Shown one piece after another: positions 37,301 to 48,628 of a stretch of DNA of 64,000 nt (its first letter is position 1; each line of letters begins with the position of its first letter). The stretch covers positions 62,001 through 126,000 of the forward strand of contig JAJEKB010021763.1 of the NCBI GenBank assembly GCA_022393335.1, given 5' to 3'. A program made the translations under genes and the position numbers. The notes beneath the pieces are model-generated. The model saw only the letters and a list, made by a program, of their open reading frames with translations, was not told the DNA's origin and did not search any database. Source of the stretch: Macrotrachela quadricornifera (taxonomy: Eukaryota > Rotifera > Eurotatoria > Philodinida > Philodinidae).

Positions 37301-37713
37301 TATACTAGAAATCTGAAGAAAATGATCAATTTATAGTTCATTATACTCGTGAATTATGGATAAACAGAATTTATAATATTTACTTATTACTTTTATTACT
37401 TATTAGATAAAATAATCCTAATGACAATAAAGTTTTCTTATACATCCTATTATCTCCTTAAACGAATAAAACTTTTATGATTTCTTTCTCATCATATGAG
37501 TAGCCTGATTGGTTACGAAATTGAATTTTAACAATGAATAGAATTCAGAATTTGTTTGTAGTAATATATATAAAAACAAAAATTATATTTATAACAAAAA
37601 AGTATCGTTTTTATTTAAAAAAATATTGCCCAGAAAATGAATTCAATTAACAAGATATTGAATATTATATATAAGAACAAAAGTAATCTGATTATCAAAG
37701 ATATATAAAATAT
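34391..37713. other. Long intergenic stretch
   Basis: About 3.3 kb of AT-rich sequence. The only structure I can support is a piggyBac-like end at 34985 and the diverged sequence after it. An ORF at 37120-37308 has no family character. Confidence 0.4.
34985..35025 (+). mobile_element. piggyBac-like terminal sequence with perfect palindrome
   Basis: TTAACCCTTTGATTACCGTC begins here and matches the first 12 bases of the relic at 8374 (TTAACCCTTTGA). It runs into GACGCATATATGCGTC, a perfect 16-base palindrome. GC content is higher for about 200 bases downstream. No matching right end was found, so the extent is unknown. Confidence 0.45.
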
Positions 37714-38484
37714 TTATTCAAGATCAAATAACAAAAATTCTGCATTAATCGATCCAATATTTTCAATTAAAAGTTCAGTATTTGATTGTTTAATATTAAT
37801 AAATGCACCATCACCTTCTTGTAAAATAATATTTTGTTCAATTCGAATTTTTCCACTATTTATATTACATGTTTCATATCCACTTCTCATAATTAAATGA
37901 ATATATCCTTTTGTTCTTTTAAATATATGTTTGATAGATATATTAGGTTGTAAAATACTAGCAAACATTGATAATGATGCATGAATTCCAATTGTATTAT
38001 CATTCGAATTTTTAATATCATCAATTAATAAACAAAGTTTATTTAATTTCTCTTCATCGGACCATTTCTTTGTTGTATATGATGGTTTAAGATTTAATTG
38101 ATTTGGTTTAACCCATATTTGTATAAAATGTACCCAAAATGATTTATTAACATTATATTCTGAATGTTGAATACCTGTACCAGCTGATGTAAATTGAATT
38201 TCACCACGATGAATAATTTCTTTATTTCCCATTGAATCTTTATGTTCTAATTCACCATCAATAATATATGAAAATATTTCATATTCACGATGAGGATGAG
38301 TACCAAAACCTTTTGTTGGTTGAACACGATCTTCATTTAATACATGTAAACAACCAAAACCATTGTCAAAACGTGGATCATAATAATTAGCAAATGACCA
38401 TGTATGAAATGTTTTTAACCAACCATGATCAGCATGACCACGTTCATTTGAAAGACGAGGAATAATTTGTATTTTTGTGGTCAT
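37714..38484 (-). CDS. Pirin family cupin protein
   Basis: A single open frame of 256 residues from the Met at 38484 (MTTKIQIIPRLSNERGHADH). The frame is open further upstream, but that stretch is hydrophobic low-complexity text and not part of the family. Pirins are bicupin iron proteins; bacterial and fungal members are linked to quercetin dioxygenase activity and animal pirin to transcription. The N-terminal cupin shows RGHADHGWLKTFHTWSFANY, PTKGFGTHPHREYEIFSYII (the H-x-H metal ligands), GELEHKDSMGN and FTSAGTGIQHSEYN (the further His and Glu ligands). The second cupin is shorter and more diverged, as in YhaK-type proteins. The FHTWSFANYYDP phrase is typical of bacterial, plant and fungal pirins. 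No intron is seen in the conserved part, so acquisition from a non-animal source is possible. Confidence 0.9.
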   Translation of the reverse strand: MTTKIQIIPRLSNERGHADHGWLKTFHTWSFANYYDPRFDNGFGCLHVLNEDRVQPTKGFGTHPHREYEIFSYIIDGELEHKDSMGNKEIIHRGEIQFTSAGTGIQHSEYNVNKSFWVHFIQIWVKPNQLNLKPSYTTKKWSDEEKLNKLCLLIDDIKNSNDNTIGIHASLSMFASILQPNISIKHIFKRTKGYIHLIMRSGYETCNINSGKIRIEQNIILQEGDGAFINIKQSNTELLIENIGSINAEFLLFDLE

Positions 38485-39479
38485 TACATAATTAAAAGTA
38501 AATAGAAATAAGATGTACAACTGCATGAATGAAAAACATCTATCTATATATAGAAAATTCTTGAATTCTATCAATCAAAATGATATAACAAAAAAGAAAT
38601 GTATAAAAATATGCCGATAAAGAAAAACAAGACAACGTGGTTAATGTTTGGTTATTTTGTTTTTTTTGCATAACAGAAAGAAAAAAAAACAAGGGAAAAA
38701 CACAACATTCTTCGTTCTGTGTGTTTTTATTTTGATGTATATTATCTAGTAAAATGAGAAAGTGGTTTTGCAACATTCAAGATAAGCATGATCTGATAAA
38801 AGCTCTTATTATTATCATTTTTGATATAAATCTGAGTATTTTCGTCTCGTCATTTGAATTTATTATAAATAATACTCATAACATACGAATCAATAGTTTG
38901 TTTTTTTTCTTAATATTGAAGGAATAGATGGCAGACAACAACATTTGAAGAAAAGACACAAATCATCATATGATCAATCAAAAGATCAGCAAGAACTTTA
39001 CAAGCATGTGGTATTTCTATTGTTTATTAGACGAATTAATTGTAAGAAAATTTGAAAGAAATAGTATTGCAAATTTCAATCAGAATGGTTGAAATATTTT
39101 TTTTACTTCATTCTTTGCATAATGAATCATCCTGTCCGACAAATGAGAACACTGGATATTTTCCCAGCCAAAAAACCCATCTTCATCCATATATTTTGTA
39201 ACAACTACATAAACATGCGTGTAGATTATTTAAACTAAATATATTTGATGATTAGATGCTGTTAACAGTGATTGTTTTGTTTGTTTCAGATTGTTAACTA
39301 TCTACATCACTTTCATTATTAATCTCCATCGGCTATTTTTCTCTAAGATATTCAACACACTTTCTGAAATTATTGGTTCGTTGTATTCAACTTATTCTAA
39401 AAAGTGAAGATTATTTTTATACTAATGCTATCTAATTATTCTAATTCTTTATAGGTATTGATCTGCAAGCTAATCCAAC
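38485..39479. other. Divergent intergenic region
   Basis: The pirin gene (minus) and the Argonaute gene (plus) are read away from each other, so both promoters lie here. I see no repeat or RNA gene. An untranslated first exon of the Argonaute gene could lie here, since TTATAG acceptor-like text occurs at about 39450. Confidence 0.4.
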
Positions 39480-42400
39480 ATGCCTAAGCGTCACAATCGA
39501 AAAAGTAAACTTTGTATAGTTAGAGCTAAAATTCATAGCGATAATAACTTGATGTCATTTATAATTTATTTCATTTTCGTCTCTCATAGGCCAGCCCAAC
39601 TCAAATTCAGCAACAACTAATAATGTAACTGTAGCAGCAACTACTGCTACACCTCCAAACTCAGTTGATAGTCCACCATCTCAAACTTCATCTGAACCAT
39701 CGACTGTACAAAAAACAGCTTGGGGACCATCATCACAAATATCATCTGAACCATCGGCTGTACCAAAAACAGCTTGGGGATCACCATCACAAATGTCATC
39801 TGAACCATCGGCTGTACCAAAAACGGCTTGGGGTCCACCATCACAAATGCCATCTGAACCGTCAGCTGTACCAAAAAAAGCTTGGGGTCCACCATCACAA
39901 ATGTCATCTGAACCATCGGCTGTACAAAAAACAGCTCAGGGACCATCATCACAAATGTCATCTGAACCATCGGCTGTACCAAAAACAGCTTGGGGTCGAC
40001 CATCACAAATGCCATCTGAACCATCAGCTGTACCAAAAACGACTTTAGGATCACCATCCCAAACTTCATCTGAACCATCAGCTATACCTAAATCCGCTTG
40101 GGGACCATCATCGAAAATGTCATCAGCACCGTCAGTTCTGCCTAAATCGGTTAAGGGGCAACCATCTGAAAATTCATTTCCTGCTCCACGATCTTCCAGT
40201 GTGTTTCCAACATTGAACGAATCGATAAAGGGTCGCCCTAATAACACATCCTCATCCGAAACAAAAGAACCTCGTTCTCAAAGTCTTCGTCAAGTAAATC
40301 GACGTCGAGTTATATACTCAGCAGTTCCTAATACAGCGGAATTGACTCCCGTCCTCCGTCCAGATGGTGGTGGTTCTAAAGGTGAAAAAATAATGATATA
40401 CACGAATCATTTTAGTGTTAAAATTGATGACGCTGTTGTCAATCAATACGATATTGACATTCAGGTAAAAGATCGTAATGGAAAACTGCGACTGGCACGA
40501 AAAGATGATCGTTGGAATGTAGTAAAAACTGTCGTTAATAGCAAGAAGTTAAAATTCCCTGTTGTATGGTAAGTTAATATCTTTATTAAAAGAGCTAATC
40601 TATTTATTATTGTCTTACTTATAGGTATGATGAAGGCAAAGCTTTATATAGTCGAGAATTATTGCCTGATTTAACAGATCCTATTGAAGTCAAATTGGGA
40701 AATGGTGATGAAATGAAAACATTTCAATTGAAAATATTGAATCTTGTTCAACAAGAAAAAATTCAAAAAATTTTTGATTTTATTCAAAAGAAAACATATA
40801 TTCGACCACGTGAGACTATGCGAATTATTGAATTACTCTTCAAACAACGTGCTCGAAATGAATTAGTCTGTGTTCGAAATCAATTTTATGATCGAAATCA
40901 AGTCCTTGATGATCTTAGTTAGTTTTTTTTCTTATAAAGTATTTTTTGTTTCAAATTTTGATAATATCTTTATAGAGGATGGTCGTGGCATGGCTAAAGG
41001 TTTTTATCAAGCATTATTTCTCACACGTTGTGGACCAACACTTAGCATCAATTTGACATTTACATGTTTCTATATGCCATTAAATTTTATTGATTTTGCG
41101 TGTAAATATTTACGAAAAGATATTACTTCAGGTTTTACTGAAAATGAATTGAAAGGATTTAAACAACTTGTTCGTGATTTAGCAAGTATGTTTACTCTAT
41201 ATTCTTTTCTAATTAATAAAATTGTCTTTTTTAGTTGAAACAAATCACACAGGTCATCCAATTCGTTATAAACTACGTGGTTTTGGTCTTCCTGCCACTA
41301 GTCTTATGTTTACTAGTGGAGACGTTGATGAAAATACAGAAGCTACTTCATCAGTTAAAAAAATAAATGTAGTAGATTATTTTGCTACAAAATATAATAA
41401 AAAACTTAAATATCCACATTTACCTTGCATTGATGGTGTCAAAGGCATGCAAAAGAAAGCAAACTGGCTACCTATGGAAATGGTTACGGTTAGTATTTCT
41501 AAGAAATAATAAATCATTAAAATGATTTTGAATTGTTGATATTTAATAATGTTTTATTTTAGGTTGTTGAATGGCAACGTTCATTAAAACCATTGGATGC
41601 TGTACAAAGAGCTTCTGTTACAAAAAAAACAATTATTAGACCACAAGAACGATACACTCAAATTATGGATATTGTGCATAATCGTGGATTTGAGCAAGAT
41701 TCATATCTTAAAGAATTAAATATTCATGTTGATACAAAAGAAATGCTTCAAATTTCAGGTATTTTTTTCTGTTATTTTTGTTCTTACAAATATATTTATA
41801 CAAATTTAGCACGCATACTTACACCACCTGATATAAAATATCGCAATCGTCAAGGTCAAGGTCAAACTGATACTATTGAACAAGTTAATTGTGGTAAATG
41901 GAGAATTAATAATTGGTTTTATAGAACACGTGAGATTACTAAATGGGGTTTAATCTATTTTGGTACTAAACCTGGTGATAACATCAATCATATTATCAAA
42001 GAATTTGCAAAAAATTTCCCAGATGTAAATTATTTCTATTGTTTATCAACTAATATTTTCTTCATTTTGATTGGTTTCTTTTTAGTTGCTTCGACGTAAA
42101 GGCTTTGTGATCCAAGCAGGACTAACGATAACCATGAAACCTGCTAGAAAAGATGAGATTACTAATGCTTTAGCTGAAGCTATTGGCAATCGTTGGGAAT
42201 TGGCTATTATTGTTCTTAATAGAACTCCAGATCAAGCATATGATTATATTAAAGAATTAGGACATCAACGATTGGGTTTAAAGACACAATGTATTGATTT
42301 CGAGGCACTAGAAAATAATATAGGCAACCTTAAAATGTGTAAGTAATCGTATAAATTTATTTATTAAAATCATATACAGTTTTTTGTTTTGTATAATTCA

Positions 42401-43724
42401 TTTGATATGATTTAGATGTGGATAATATTAGTCAAAAAATTAATGCAAAACTAGGAGGTATTAACAGTGTAGTTAATATAAAATCGGCTTTAAATCATTC
42501 TTCAAATGAAGATTTATTTATGTTTTTCGGAGCAGATGTGAGTACGAATATTATTTTCTATAAATTTCAAAAATTTTTTATTTAGGTCACTCATTCAACT
42601 TGTTCTTCTGATCGTCCATCAATAGCAGCAGTTGTTGGTTCACGTGATTCAACTAATACTTTATATGCTGCACGAATATGCGAACGTATGTTATTTATTC
42701 TTCAATTTTAATCTTTATTTGTTCTTTGCTCTAGAATATCCCAAAAGAGGACGTTGTTCAGTAGAAGTTATTAAAGATTTAGATAAAATGGTTGAAGATT
42801 TGTTGAAAGTATTTGCTCGTACATGTGGTGGTCGTCTTCCAAATAAACTTGTTTTTTATCGAGATGGTGTAGACGAAGGACATTATCAAAAAGTGCTTGA
42901 TAATGAAGTTAAAAAAATAAAAACAGCATGTCAAAGTAATATATTAAAGAAAATAAAACTAAAAAAGATATTATTTTATTCTAATTAGTTGTTTATGGTA
43001 ACAAACGATTGCCGGGTCTAATATTTATTATTGTAAAGAAGCGTCATAATACGCGTTTCTTTCTGTATGATGGTAAACAAACAATGAATGTTCAAGCGGG
43101 TACTGTCATTGATCAGAGTATTACTCATCCATCACAATTTGACTTTTATTTGTGCTCACAAGGCGCAATGTAAGAATTTATTCTCTTTTTTTCTTCTCCT
43201 ATTATAGAATTTTTTATTGGTTGTTATAGAATGGGCACATCACGACNNNNNNNNNNNNNNNNNNNNNNNNNNNNNNNNNNNNNNNNNNNNNNNNNNNNNN
43301 NNNNNNNNNNNNNNNNNNNNNNNNNNNNNNNNNNNNNNNNNNNNNNNNNNNNNNNNNNNNNNNNNNNNNNNNNNNNNNNNNNNNNNNNNNNNNNNNNNNN
43401 NNNNNNNNNNNNNNNNNNNNNNNNNNNNNNNNNNNNNNNNNNNNNNNNNNNNNNNNNNNNNNNNNNNNNNNNNNNNNNNNNNNNNNNNNNNNNNNNNNNN
43501 NNNNNNNNNNNNNNNNNNNNNNNNNNNNNNNNNNNNNNNNNNNNNNNNNNNNNNNNNNNNNNNNNNNNNNNNNNNNNNNNNNNNNNNNNNNNNNNNNNNN
43601 NNNNNNNNNNNNNNNNNNNNNNNNNNNNNNNNNNNNNNNNNNNNNNAATTTTACAATGGAAGATATAAAAACTAAATTAATGGTACTTGATCAGAAAGTA
43701 GTCGATGACATGTGGTTCATCTAA
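39480..43724 (+). CDS. AGO: Argonaute protein (AGO clade) with N-terminal Trp-Gly repeats
   Basis: Exons with consistent phase: 39480-39504, 39590-40568, 40625-40917, 40976-41185, 41235-41488, 41563-41758, 41810-42024, 42086-42338, 42416-42537, 42586-42685, 42735-42935, 42988-43168 and 43230 into the gap. The first about 230 residues are disordered and hold nine 18-residue repeats. Then come the N domain (RPDGGGSKGEKIMIYTNHF), linker, PAZ domain (INVVDYFATKYNKKLKYPHL), MID domain (LAIIVLNRTPDQAYDYIKEL, GLKTQCIDF) and PIWI domain. Three slicer residues are visible: Asp in FGADVTHS, Glu in RCSVEVIKDL and Asp in YRDGVDEGHY. The fourth (His) falls in the assembly gap at 43247-43646, as does most of the last PIWI third. 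After the gap the frame resumes and ends LDQKVVDDMWFI, a normal Argonaute C-terminus. Argonautes bind small RNAs and silence matching transcripts. The gene looks intact outside the gap. Confidence 0.93.
39688..40173 (+). repeat. Nine 54-bp tandem repeats encoding Trp-Gly units
   Basis: Each 54-base unit encodes 18 residues of the form SSEPSAVPKTAWGPPSQM. Units 1-4, 6 and 8 keep the Trp-Gly pair. Unit 5 has Gln-Gly, unit 7 Leu-Gly and unit 9 Lys-Gly. Differences between units are mostly at third positions or conservative, so the array has expanded by duplication while the reading frame was kept. Confidence 0.9.
43247..43646. other. Assembly gap of 400 Ns
   Basis: A run of exactly 400 unknown bases inside the PIWI domain of the Argonaute gene. 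The round number suggests a gap estimated by scaffolding. Confidence 1.
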
Positions 43725-45124
43725 ATCTAATTTTTTCTTTTTCTCATCCATAGTCATGAGTATGATTAATGAGAATTTATATATTTTTTTCTTTTACTTG
43801 TTTTTAAATAAATTGTAATAAAATCAAAGATTTAAAAATAGTTTCTTTAAATCTAATTAATAAAAACAGATGTACTTCTAATAATGCTTATTGCATCGAA
43901 ATAACTTAATACAAAAATTGTTCCATTGCCAACAGCTGGACAAAAAATAATGAGATATCTTAGTGAATGATCTTATTTATTACAATGCACCGATTCGATA
44001 TTTTCGTGTATATGATAGTTAAAACAGAGATAGTTTATTTTGAGTATAAACATGCGCAATTTCTATACAAATAACTCAAACATCTTTGTCATTCATATAT
44101 CAAATAAGACGAGTTCTGATCTATTCATTGCATTGAACAACAAACAACAGTTGTCTGATTTACACAAGCAAAAAAAAATAATATTCAATCCGTTACCGCA
44201 ATATTATAGAGTTTGCAGCTACTCAATCTTATTGATAAATTCAATCAGTCAAATAGTATCTATGTATACTATCAAGTGCTATAATCAAGATAATATTTTT
44301 TGTAATTAAAATAAAGTCGAAATGTAATACTTCAAACAAATCATTTGTGAACTAATATCTATTTTAAATATAGATGACAGTGGACATTTTTTTGAATAAT
44401 TTTATTATGATACGAGCTAAAGAGCTGATATTGAAGAATATCACCCACGCCCACATTATTTTTTTACTATGACTTTGAAGATGAACCAAATTTCTCGTAA
44501 ATACAATATATTTTCTTAATTATAATATAGTGGTTAGATAGCCCGACTTCCTCTCTACCGATTTGCACTAGGCTGAGAACGAGTAAATTTTTCTTTTAAA
44601 ATTTCCTTCTATACGTTTTTAGTCGTCTTTAAATTCGGCATATCGTTTATTAACCTTTTGACTCCTTTTTGTTTACTTAGCATATCATCAGAACCGATCC
44701 AATATAAAAGTCTCTCGATTATCATTAGCATTTTTTGATCCTAATTAAACTTACAAGTGAATCGTAATTTATTAAAGTGGAATAAAAAATAATTTAATCT
44801 AGGTTTAATCCTTTTTTTACTCTAGAGACAAAAGACAAGGTCATCAGAAAATAGAAAAAAAAACAAAGGAATACACTTTATATTAATCAAACATTTTTTT
44901 TTTCTTTTTTTTTTTAAATATTCGATAATGTATAAATGAGACTAAAAACAATTCACAAATAACCAGAAAAGATAATAGACATTTATCTTTCAATTCATTG
45001 GCTATGAAACGACAATCAAATTTTTCTCGACAGGTCATTCATTCGTTTTAGTCAATAATAAAAAAGAACCTAAACATTTAATGCGCATATATAGATATAT
45101 TATGTTCATAACAAAACAACAATA
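43725..45124. other. Intergenic stretch with possible piggyBac-like end
   Basis: No gene recognised. TTAACCTTTTGACTCC at about 44652 resembles the TTAACCCTTTGA ends at 8374 and 34985 but is more diverged. The phrase ATGAAACGACAATCAAATTT at 45004 could be a short first coding exon of the F-box gene, but the phase could not be matched. Confidence 0.35.
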
Positions 45125-46220
45125 TTGATCAAAATCAACATAAGCCAATCAAATATTACTCTTCTCGATCTACCTCATGAAATATTATTGATGATTTTTA
45201 AAAAACTGAACAATATGGATATTCTCTATTCATTATTAGATGTTCATATTCAACAACTTAATTCTACCGTACAAGATAAAACTTTTACTAATACTCTCAA
45301 TTTCATATTAACAACCTCAACAGATAATATTATATCAATTACTGCTCCAATACTTGATCGATTTTGCATTAATATACTACCTAAAATTGATCACAATATT
45401 AAATCTCTTATTCTTGAATCAAAATCTATGGAACGTATTCTTCTTGCTGCTGATTATCCTAATTTAATCAAACTTAAACTCTTCAATTTCAAGGACAATA
45501 TTGCTTCTTATTATTTTACAGGAAAAAAAACTCTTGTAATTATATGAATATAGATTTTGTTCAGAATATTATGTACATTGCATAATATCTAATTATTTCT
45601 TATATTTAGATGAATCACCATTTCGCCGTATTTTTCAACAACAAATCACAGATCTTATTCTTCTATATGAAATGAATATTAATCTTGATCTTATGGTAGA
45701 GAGAGAATATCAACATGGCGTACATGGATATATTTTTAAATTCTTTAAGAATTTAAAACATTTATCTATTGATGGACCATCTTCACTTTTGATACTTCGT
45801 GATTCATCTCCAACTATTTGCTTTTCTTCTATTCTTACTAAATTATGTGTTTATGTGAATTGTTTTCAAACATGTCTTACTTTACTTGATGGTCGTTTGA
45901 AACAGTTAACAACATTTATTGTTAAGATTAATCATTCAGAGCCTTCATCACTTGTTCACAGTATGGTGAGTTTGTATTATCAGAATATTTTGCAAGTTAA
46001 AATAATATTACCATTCTATACTATTATAAATAATTCTCTTATGGATTACTCTATATTCATTTGAACTAACCACACACAATTAAGAATTTGTAATATTGTG
46101 GTGATATAGTTGATGAACGAATGTGTTAGATTTTGTGCCATTTTATTTTGTTGCATATAAGATGTTTTAAAGAAAACAATCTAATGGCTGTATTTGATTT
46201 GAATGATTTAAGACCATTCC

Positions 46221-47159
46221 ACTCCCCTTCAAAATACAATTATTCATCGATTTCACTTTCTCACCTTGTTAAAACAAGATCTCCGTCTCAGTATATTGTA
46301 TAGGGCTGAAAATTTCAGCTTGATTCTCCTACTTTAACTAGAGATATTTTTCAAAAAAAAAGGGAGCCTCATAGGACCTGCATCGTGAGATGCTCTTTCA
46401 AACAAAAAAAATATCTATACCCCTGTCCGGAAAGTCCGTGCAACTATATTAAAATAGTGCGTTTGAGCCATTTCACTTACAGAATCGTACGGAAAATGCA
46501 TCTTTACCATCATTAACGGCTTTCTGGATTGATTACAAGCTTTTCCAAGTTTAGTATTTATCACTGTTTAGATAGAAGGTCTCAGAATATTCGGAAATGT
46601 TGAAACTATCCACATATGACATGTTGGATATTTCCAACAACTTTTGTTGGTTTTTTCCGCATTTTACCGTAAATTGTATAGGAATATTCCCAATAGACTA
46701 CGTGATTAGAACTGTTGAAGACTACCTTAGTAATCCTGATTCGAAGTTTTTTTCTAATGGTATAAGTGCTTTACAAGATTGTTGGCAACGTGTGGTTGCT
46801 AATGATGGACATTATATTTAATAAATATAGACCTTGTCATAACGCACAAAGCTGTTAACCGTGATAAAGATATATTTTCTGTACAATTCTGTAGGTAAGA
46901 CGGCTTAAACACAATCTTTTGATATAGTTGCACGGACTTTCCGGACAGGGGTATATATATATTGAGTGAAGACCCACAGAGAAATCTTGCAGACAAAATG
47001 AGCAATTTTTGACCCTTCTTTGGCTCATATCTCTGTCTAATGTTAATAAATCGAGCTGAAAATTTTACCACCACCTCCTCACTTCAGCTCCAACATATGC
47101 TCCAAATTTCGGCCCATTTGAACGTACCTGAGCTGAGATCGATTTTTGAAAGGGGAGAG
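46221..47159. mobile_element. Outer foldback element in F-box intron, split by a mariner relic
   Basis: The left end ACTCCCCTTCAAAATAC and the right end (complement TCTCCCCTTTCAAAAATCG) are imperfect inverted copies. Inner blocks also pair: CTGAAAATTTCAGCTTGATT near 46307 against the complement of AATCGAGCTGAAAATTTT near 47047. The unit is interrupted in the middle by the element at 46420-46951, so the outer element is older. No coding capacity of its own. Confidence 0.55.
46420..46951 (+). mobile_element. mariner-type element relic with 30-bp perfect inverted ends
   Basis: The ends begin CCCCTGTCCGGAAAGTCCGT and are perfect inverted copies over 30 bases, flanked by TA on each side. The interior includes an open frame (46597-46821) ending FFSNGISALQDCWQRVVAND and then GHYI before a stop. 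This matches the C-terminal end of Tc1/mariner transposases (D-G-I, L, W, then D-G-x-Y). The DDE catalytic core is missing, so the copy is non-autonomous. It sits inside the older element at 46221-47159. Confidence 0.8.
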
Positions 47160-47680
47160 ATAACCTTAACTATTGAGTTTTGGTGCATATTAGATCTATC
47201 GATATCGGCCTATTTTTTTAGTCAAAAATGATTTTCTGCAAGATAAAACTGAGAATGTGTTTTCCTGTATTTTTAATTATATGCAACTATTTGACAACTG
47301 AATAAAAGATCAAACTTTTCTATCATTAAGTTGCGTATGGATATTTGAAATGATATTACATAGAAATGTTGATTTATTTTTTCTAGGATAGTCTATCAAA
47401 TTTGACATCTTTTTCAATAGAATATAGGTGTGATACAATTGAATTTTATATTCAAGTTTTACCTCTTCTTCGTCGTATGTCAAATCTTGAAGAATTAACT
47501 TTGATTATTAGTAATGGAAAACGAACTAAACTTGTTGATGGTACTTATATACATAATCAAATTCTTCTTCATTTACAACGACTTTATAAATTTAACTTTC
47601 ATATTTGTACATGCACTCACTTAAATAACTTGACATATGGTCTATCGAGTGACAATATTCAAGAAACTTTTACAAATATA

Positions 47681-48628
47681 TAGGGTGGTCCAGAATAAAT
47701 GTGTAGTTTAGTATTTTGAAATTTTCTCTATATCGTCTGAATCATTTTTGATACTTTTATTACCAAAAGATGCGCCGTGAAAATCTCTACAAGATGCTAT
47801 AATAACATTTGATCTCAACTGTAAGTATGAAAAAGTTAACAAACAACATTGTGAGACTCTAATACATCTAACTTTCTAAAGTTTTATTCTTAACAAATTC
47901 AGACTGCTTTATTTTATTCGTTCACTTTTTGGAATATTAGTATTGAATAACTAGCGCTTTTGTAGCGCACGAAAAGCTCCATGTTTTATGCTATAGTCAA
48001 AAATATATTCATTTTGACATGTGTGAAGCACCGAGTAGTTCTTTCTTTTTTAAATTTTGCCAAAATACGGCTTAGATCAACATCAACTGCAGAGCATTTG
48101 AAAAAAACGCATACGTTGGTTAAAAATTTATGCTTTGCCATTATTCTGAGTCTGTTTTACAGAAAAAAGAGCGCCGCATTGTACCCAAGTGTCTGAACTT
48201 CGATATGTCCTTTTTTTTCAATGAAATGAGCAAGATAATCTTACTTTTGATGGTTTTTCACCCAGTTTTAAAAAATTATATGGTTTTTAATTCATTGTAC
48301 TTAGTTGCAAAGAGTTTGGATATATGTCACGAGACAGAGCACATATAATTGTACAAAAAAACCTTCCTCGATGATTTAATTTATTTGTACAATCGTACAA
48401 AATAACATGAATTTGTTAAGAATAAAACTTTAGAAAGTTAGATTTATTAGAGTCTCACAATGTTGTTTGTTAACTTTTTCATACTTACAGTTGAGATCAA
48501 GTGTTATTATAGAATCTTGTAGAGATTTTCACGGCGCATCTTTTGGTAATAAAAGTATCAAAAATGATTCAGACGATATGGAGACTATTTCGAAATATTC
48601 AACTACCCATTTATTATGGGCCACCCGA
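47681..48628. mobile_element. Mariner-like element with ~220-bp inverted ends
   Basis: The left arm (47681-47904, starting TAGGGTGGTCCAGAATAAAT) and the right arm (48409-48628, complement starting TCGGGTGGCCCATAATAAAT) are inverted copies over about 220 bases, with TA at both outer edges. The interior 500 bases hold no convincing transposase. The GGGTGG-type start and TA duplication fit the Tc1/mariner group. It inserted at the end of the last F-box coding block. Confidence 0.75.

Larger units (their letters stand above)
45125..47683 (+). pseudogene. F-box protein gene of bdelloid type, disrupted
   Basis: Three coding blocks: 45125-45522, 45611-45966 and 47389-47683. The first holds an F-box (LLDLPHEILLMIFKKLNNMD, then ILYSLLDV), which would recruit SKP1-CUL1 ubiquitin ligase. 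The others are the variable region that presumably binds substrate (FKNLKHLSIDGP, LRRMSNLEELTLIIS). Block 2 (DESPFRRIFQQQITDLILLY) needs a preceding exon ending in phase 1. That would put the donor at TTTACAG|GAAAA, where GT has become GA, so normal splicing is lost. The third block is followed at once by a mariner-like insertion that removes the C-terminus. The 1.4-kb second intron is filled by nested transposons. No in-frame ATG precedes the F-box, so the start lies in an upstream exon or is lost. Confidence 0.65.

Noticed and set aside
39647..40247. Long repetitive ORFs on both strands opposite and beside the Argonaute repeats
   Set aside because: They are other-frame shadows of the 54-bp tandem repeat, whose unit length is a multiple of three and keeps all frames open.
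44040..44309. ORF of 89 residues after the Argonaute gene
   Set aside because: Composition is that of random AT-rich DNA; no motif or splice support.
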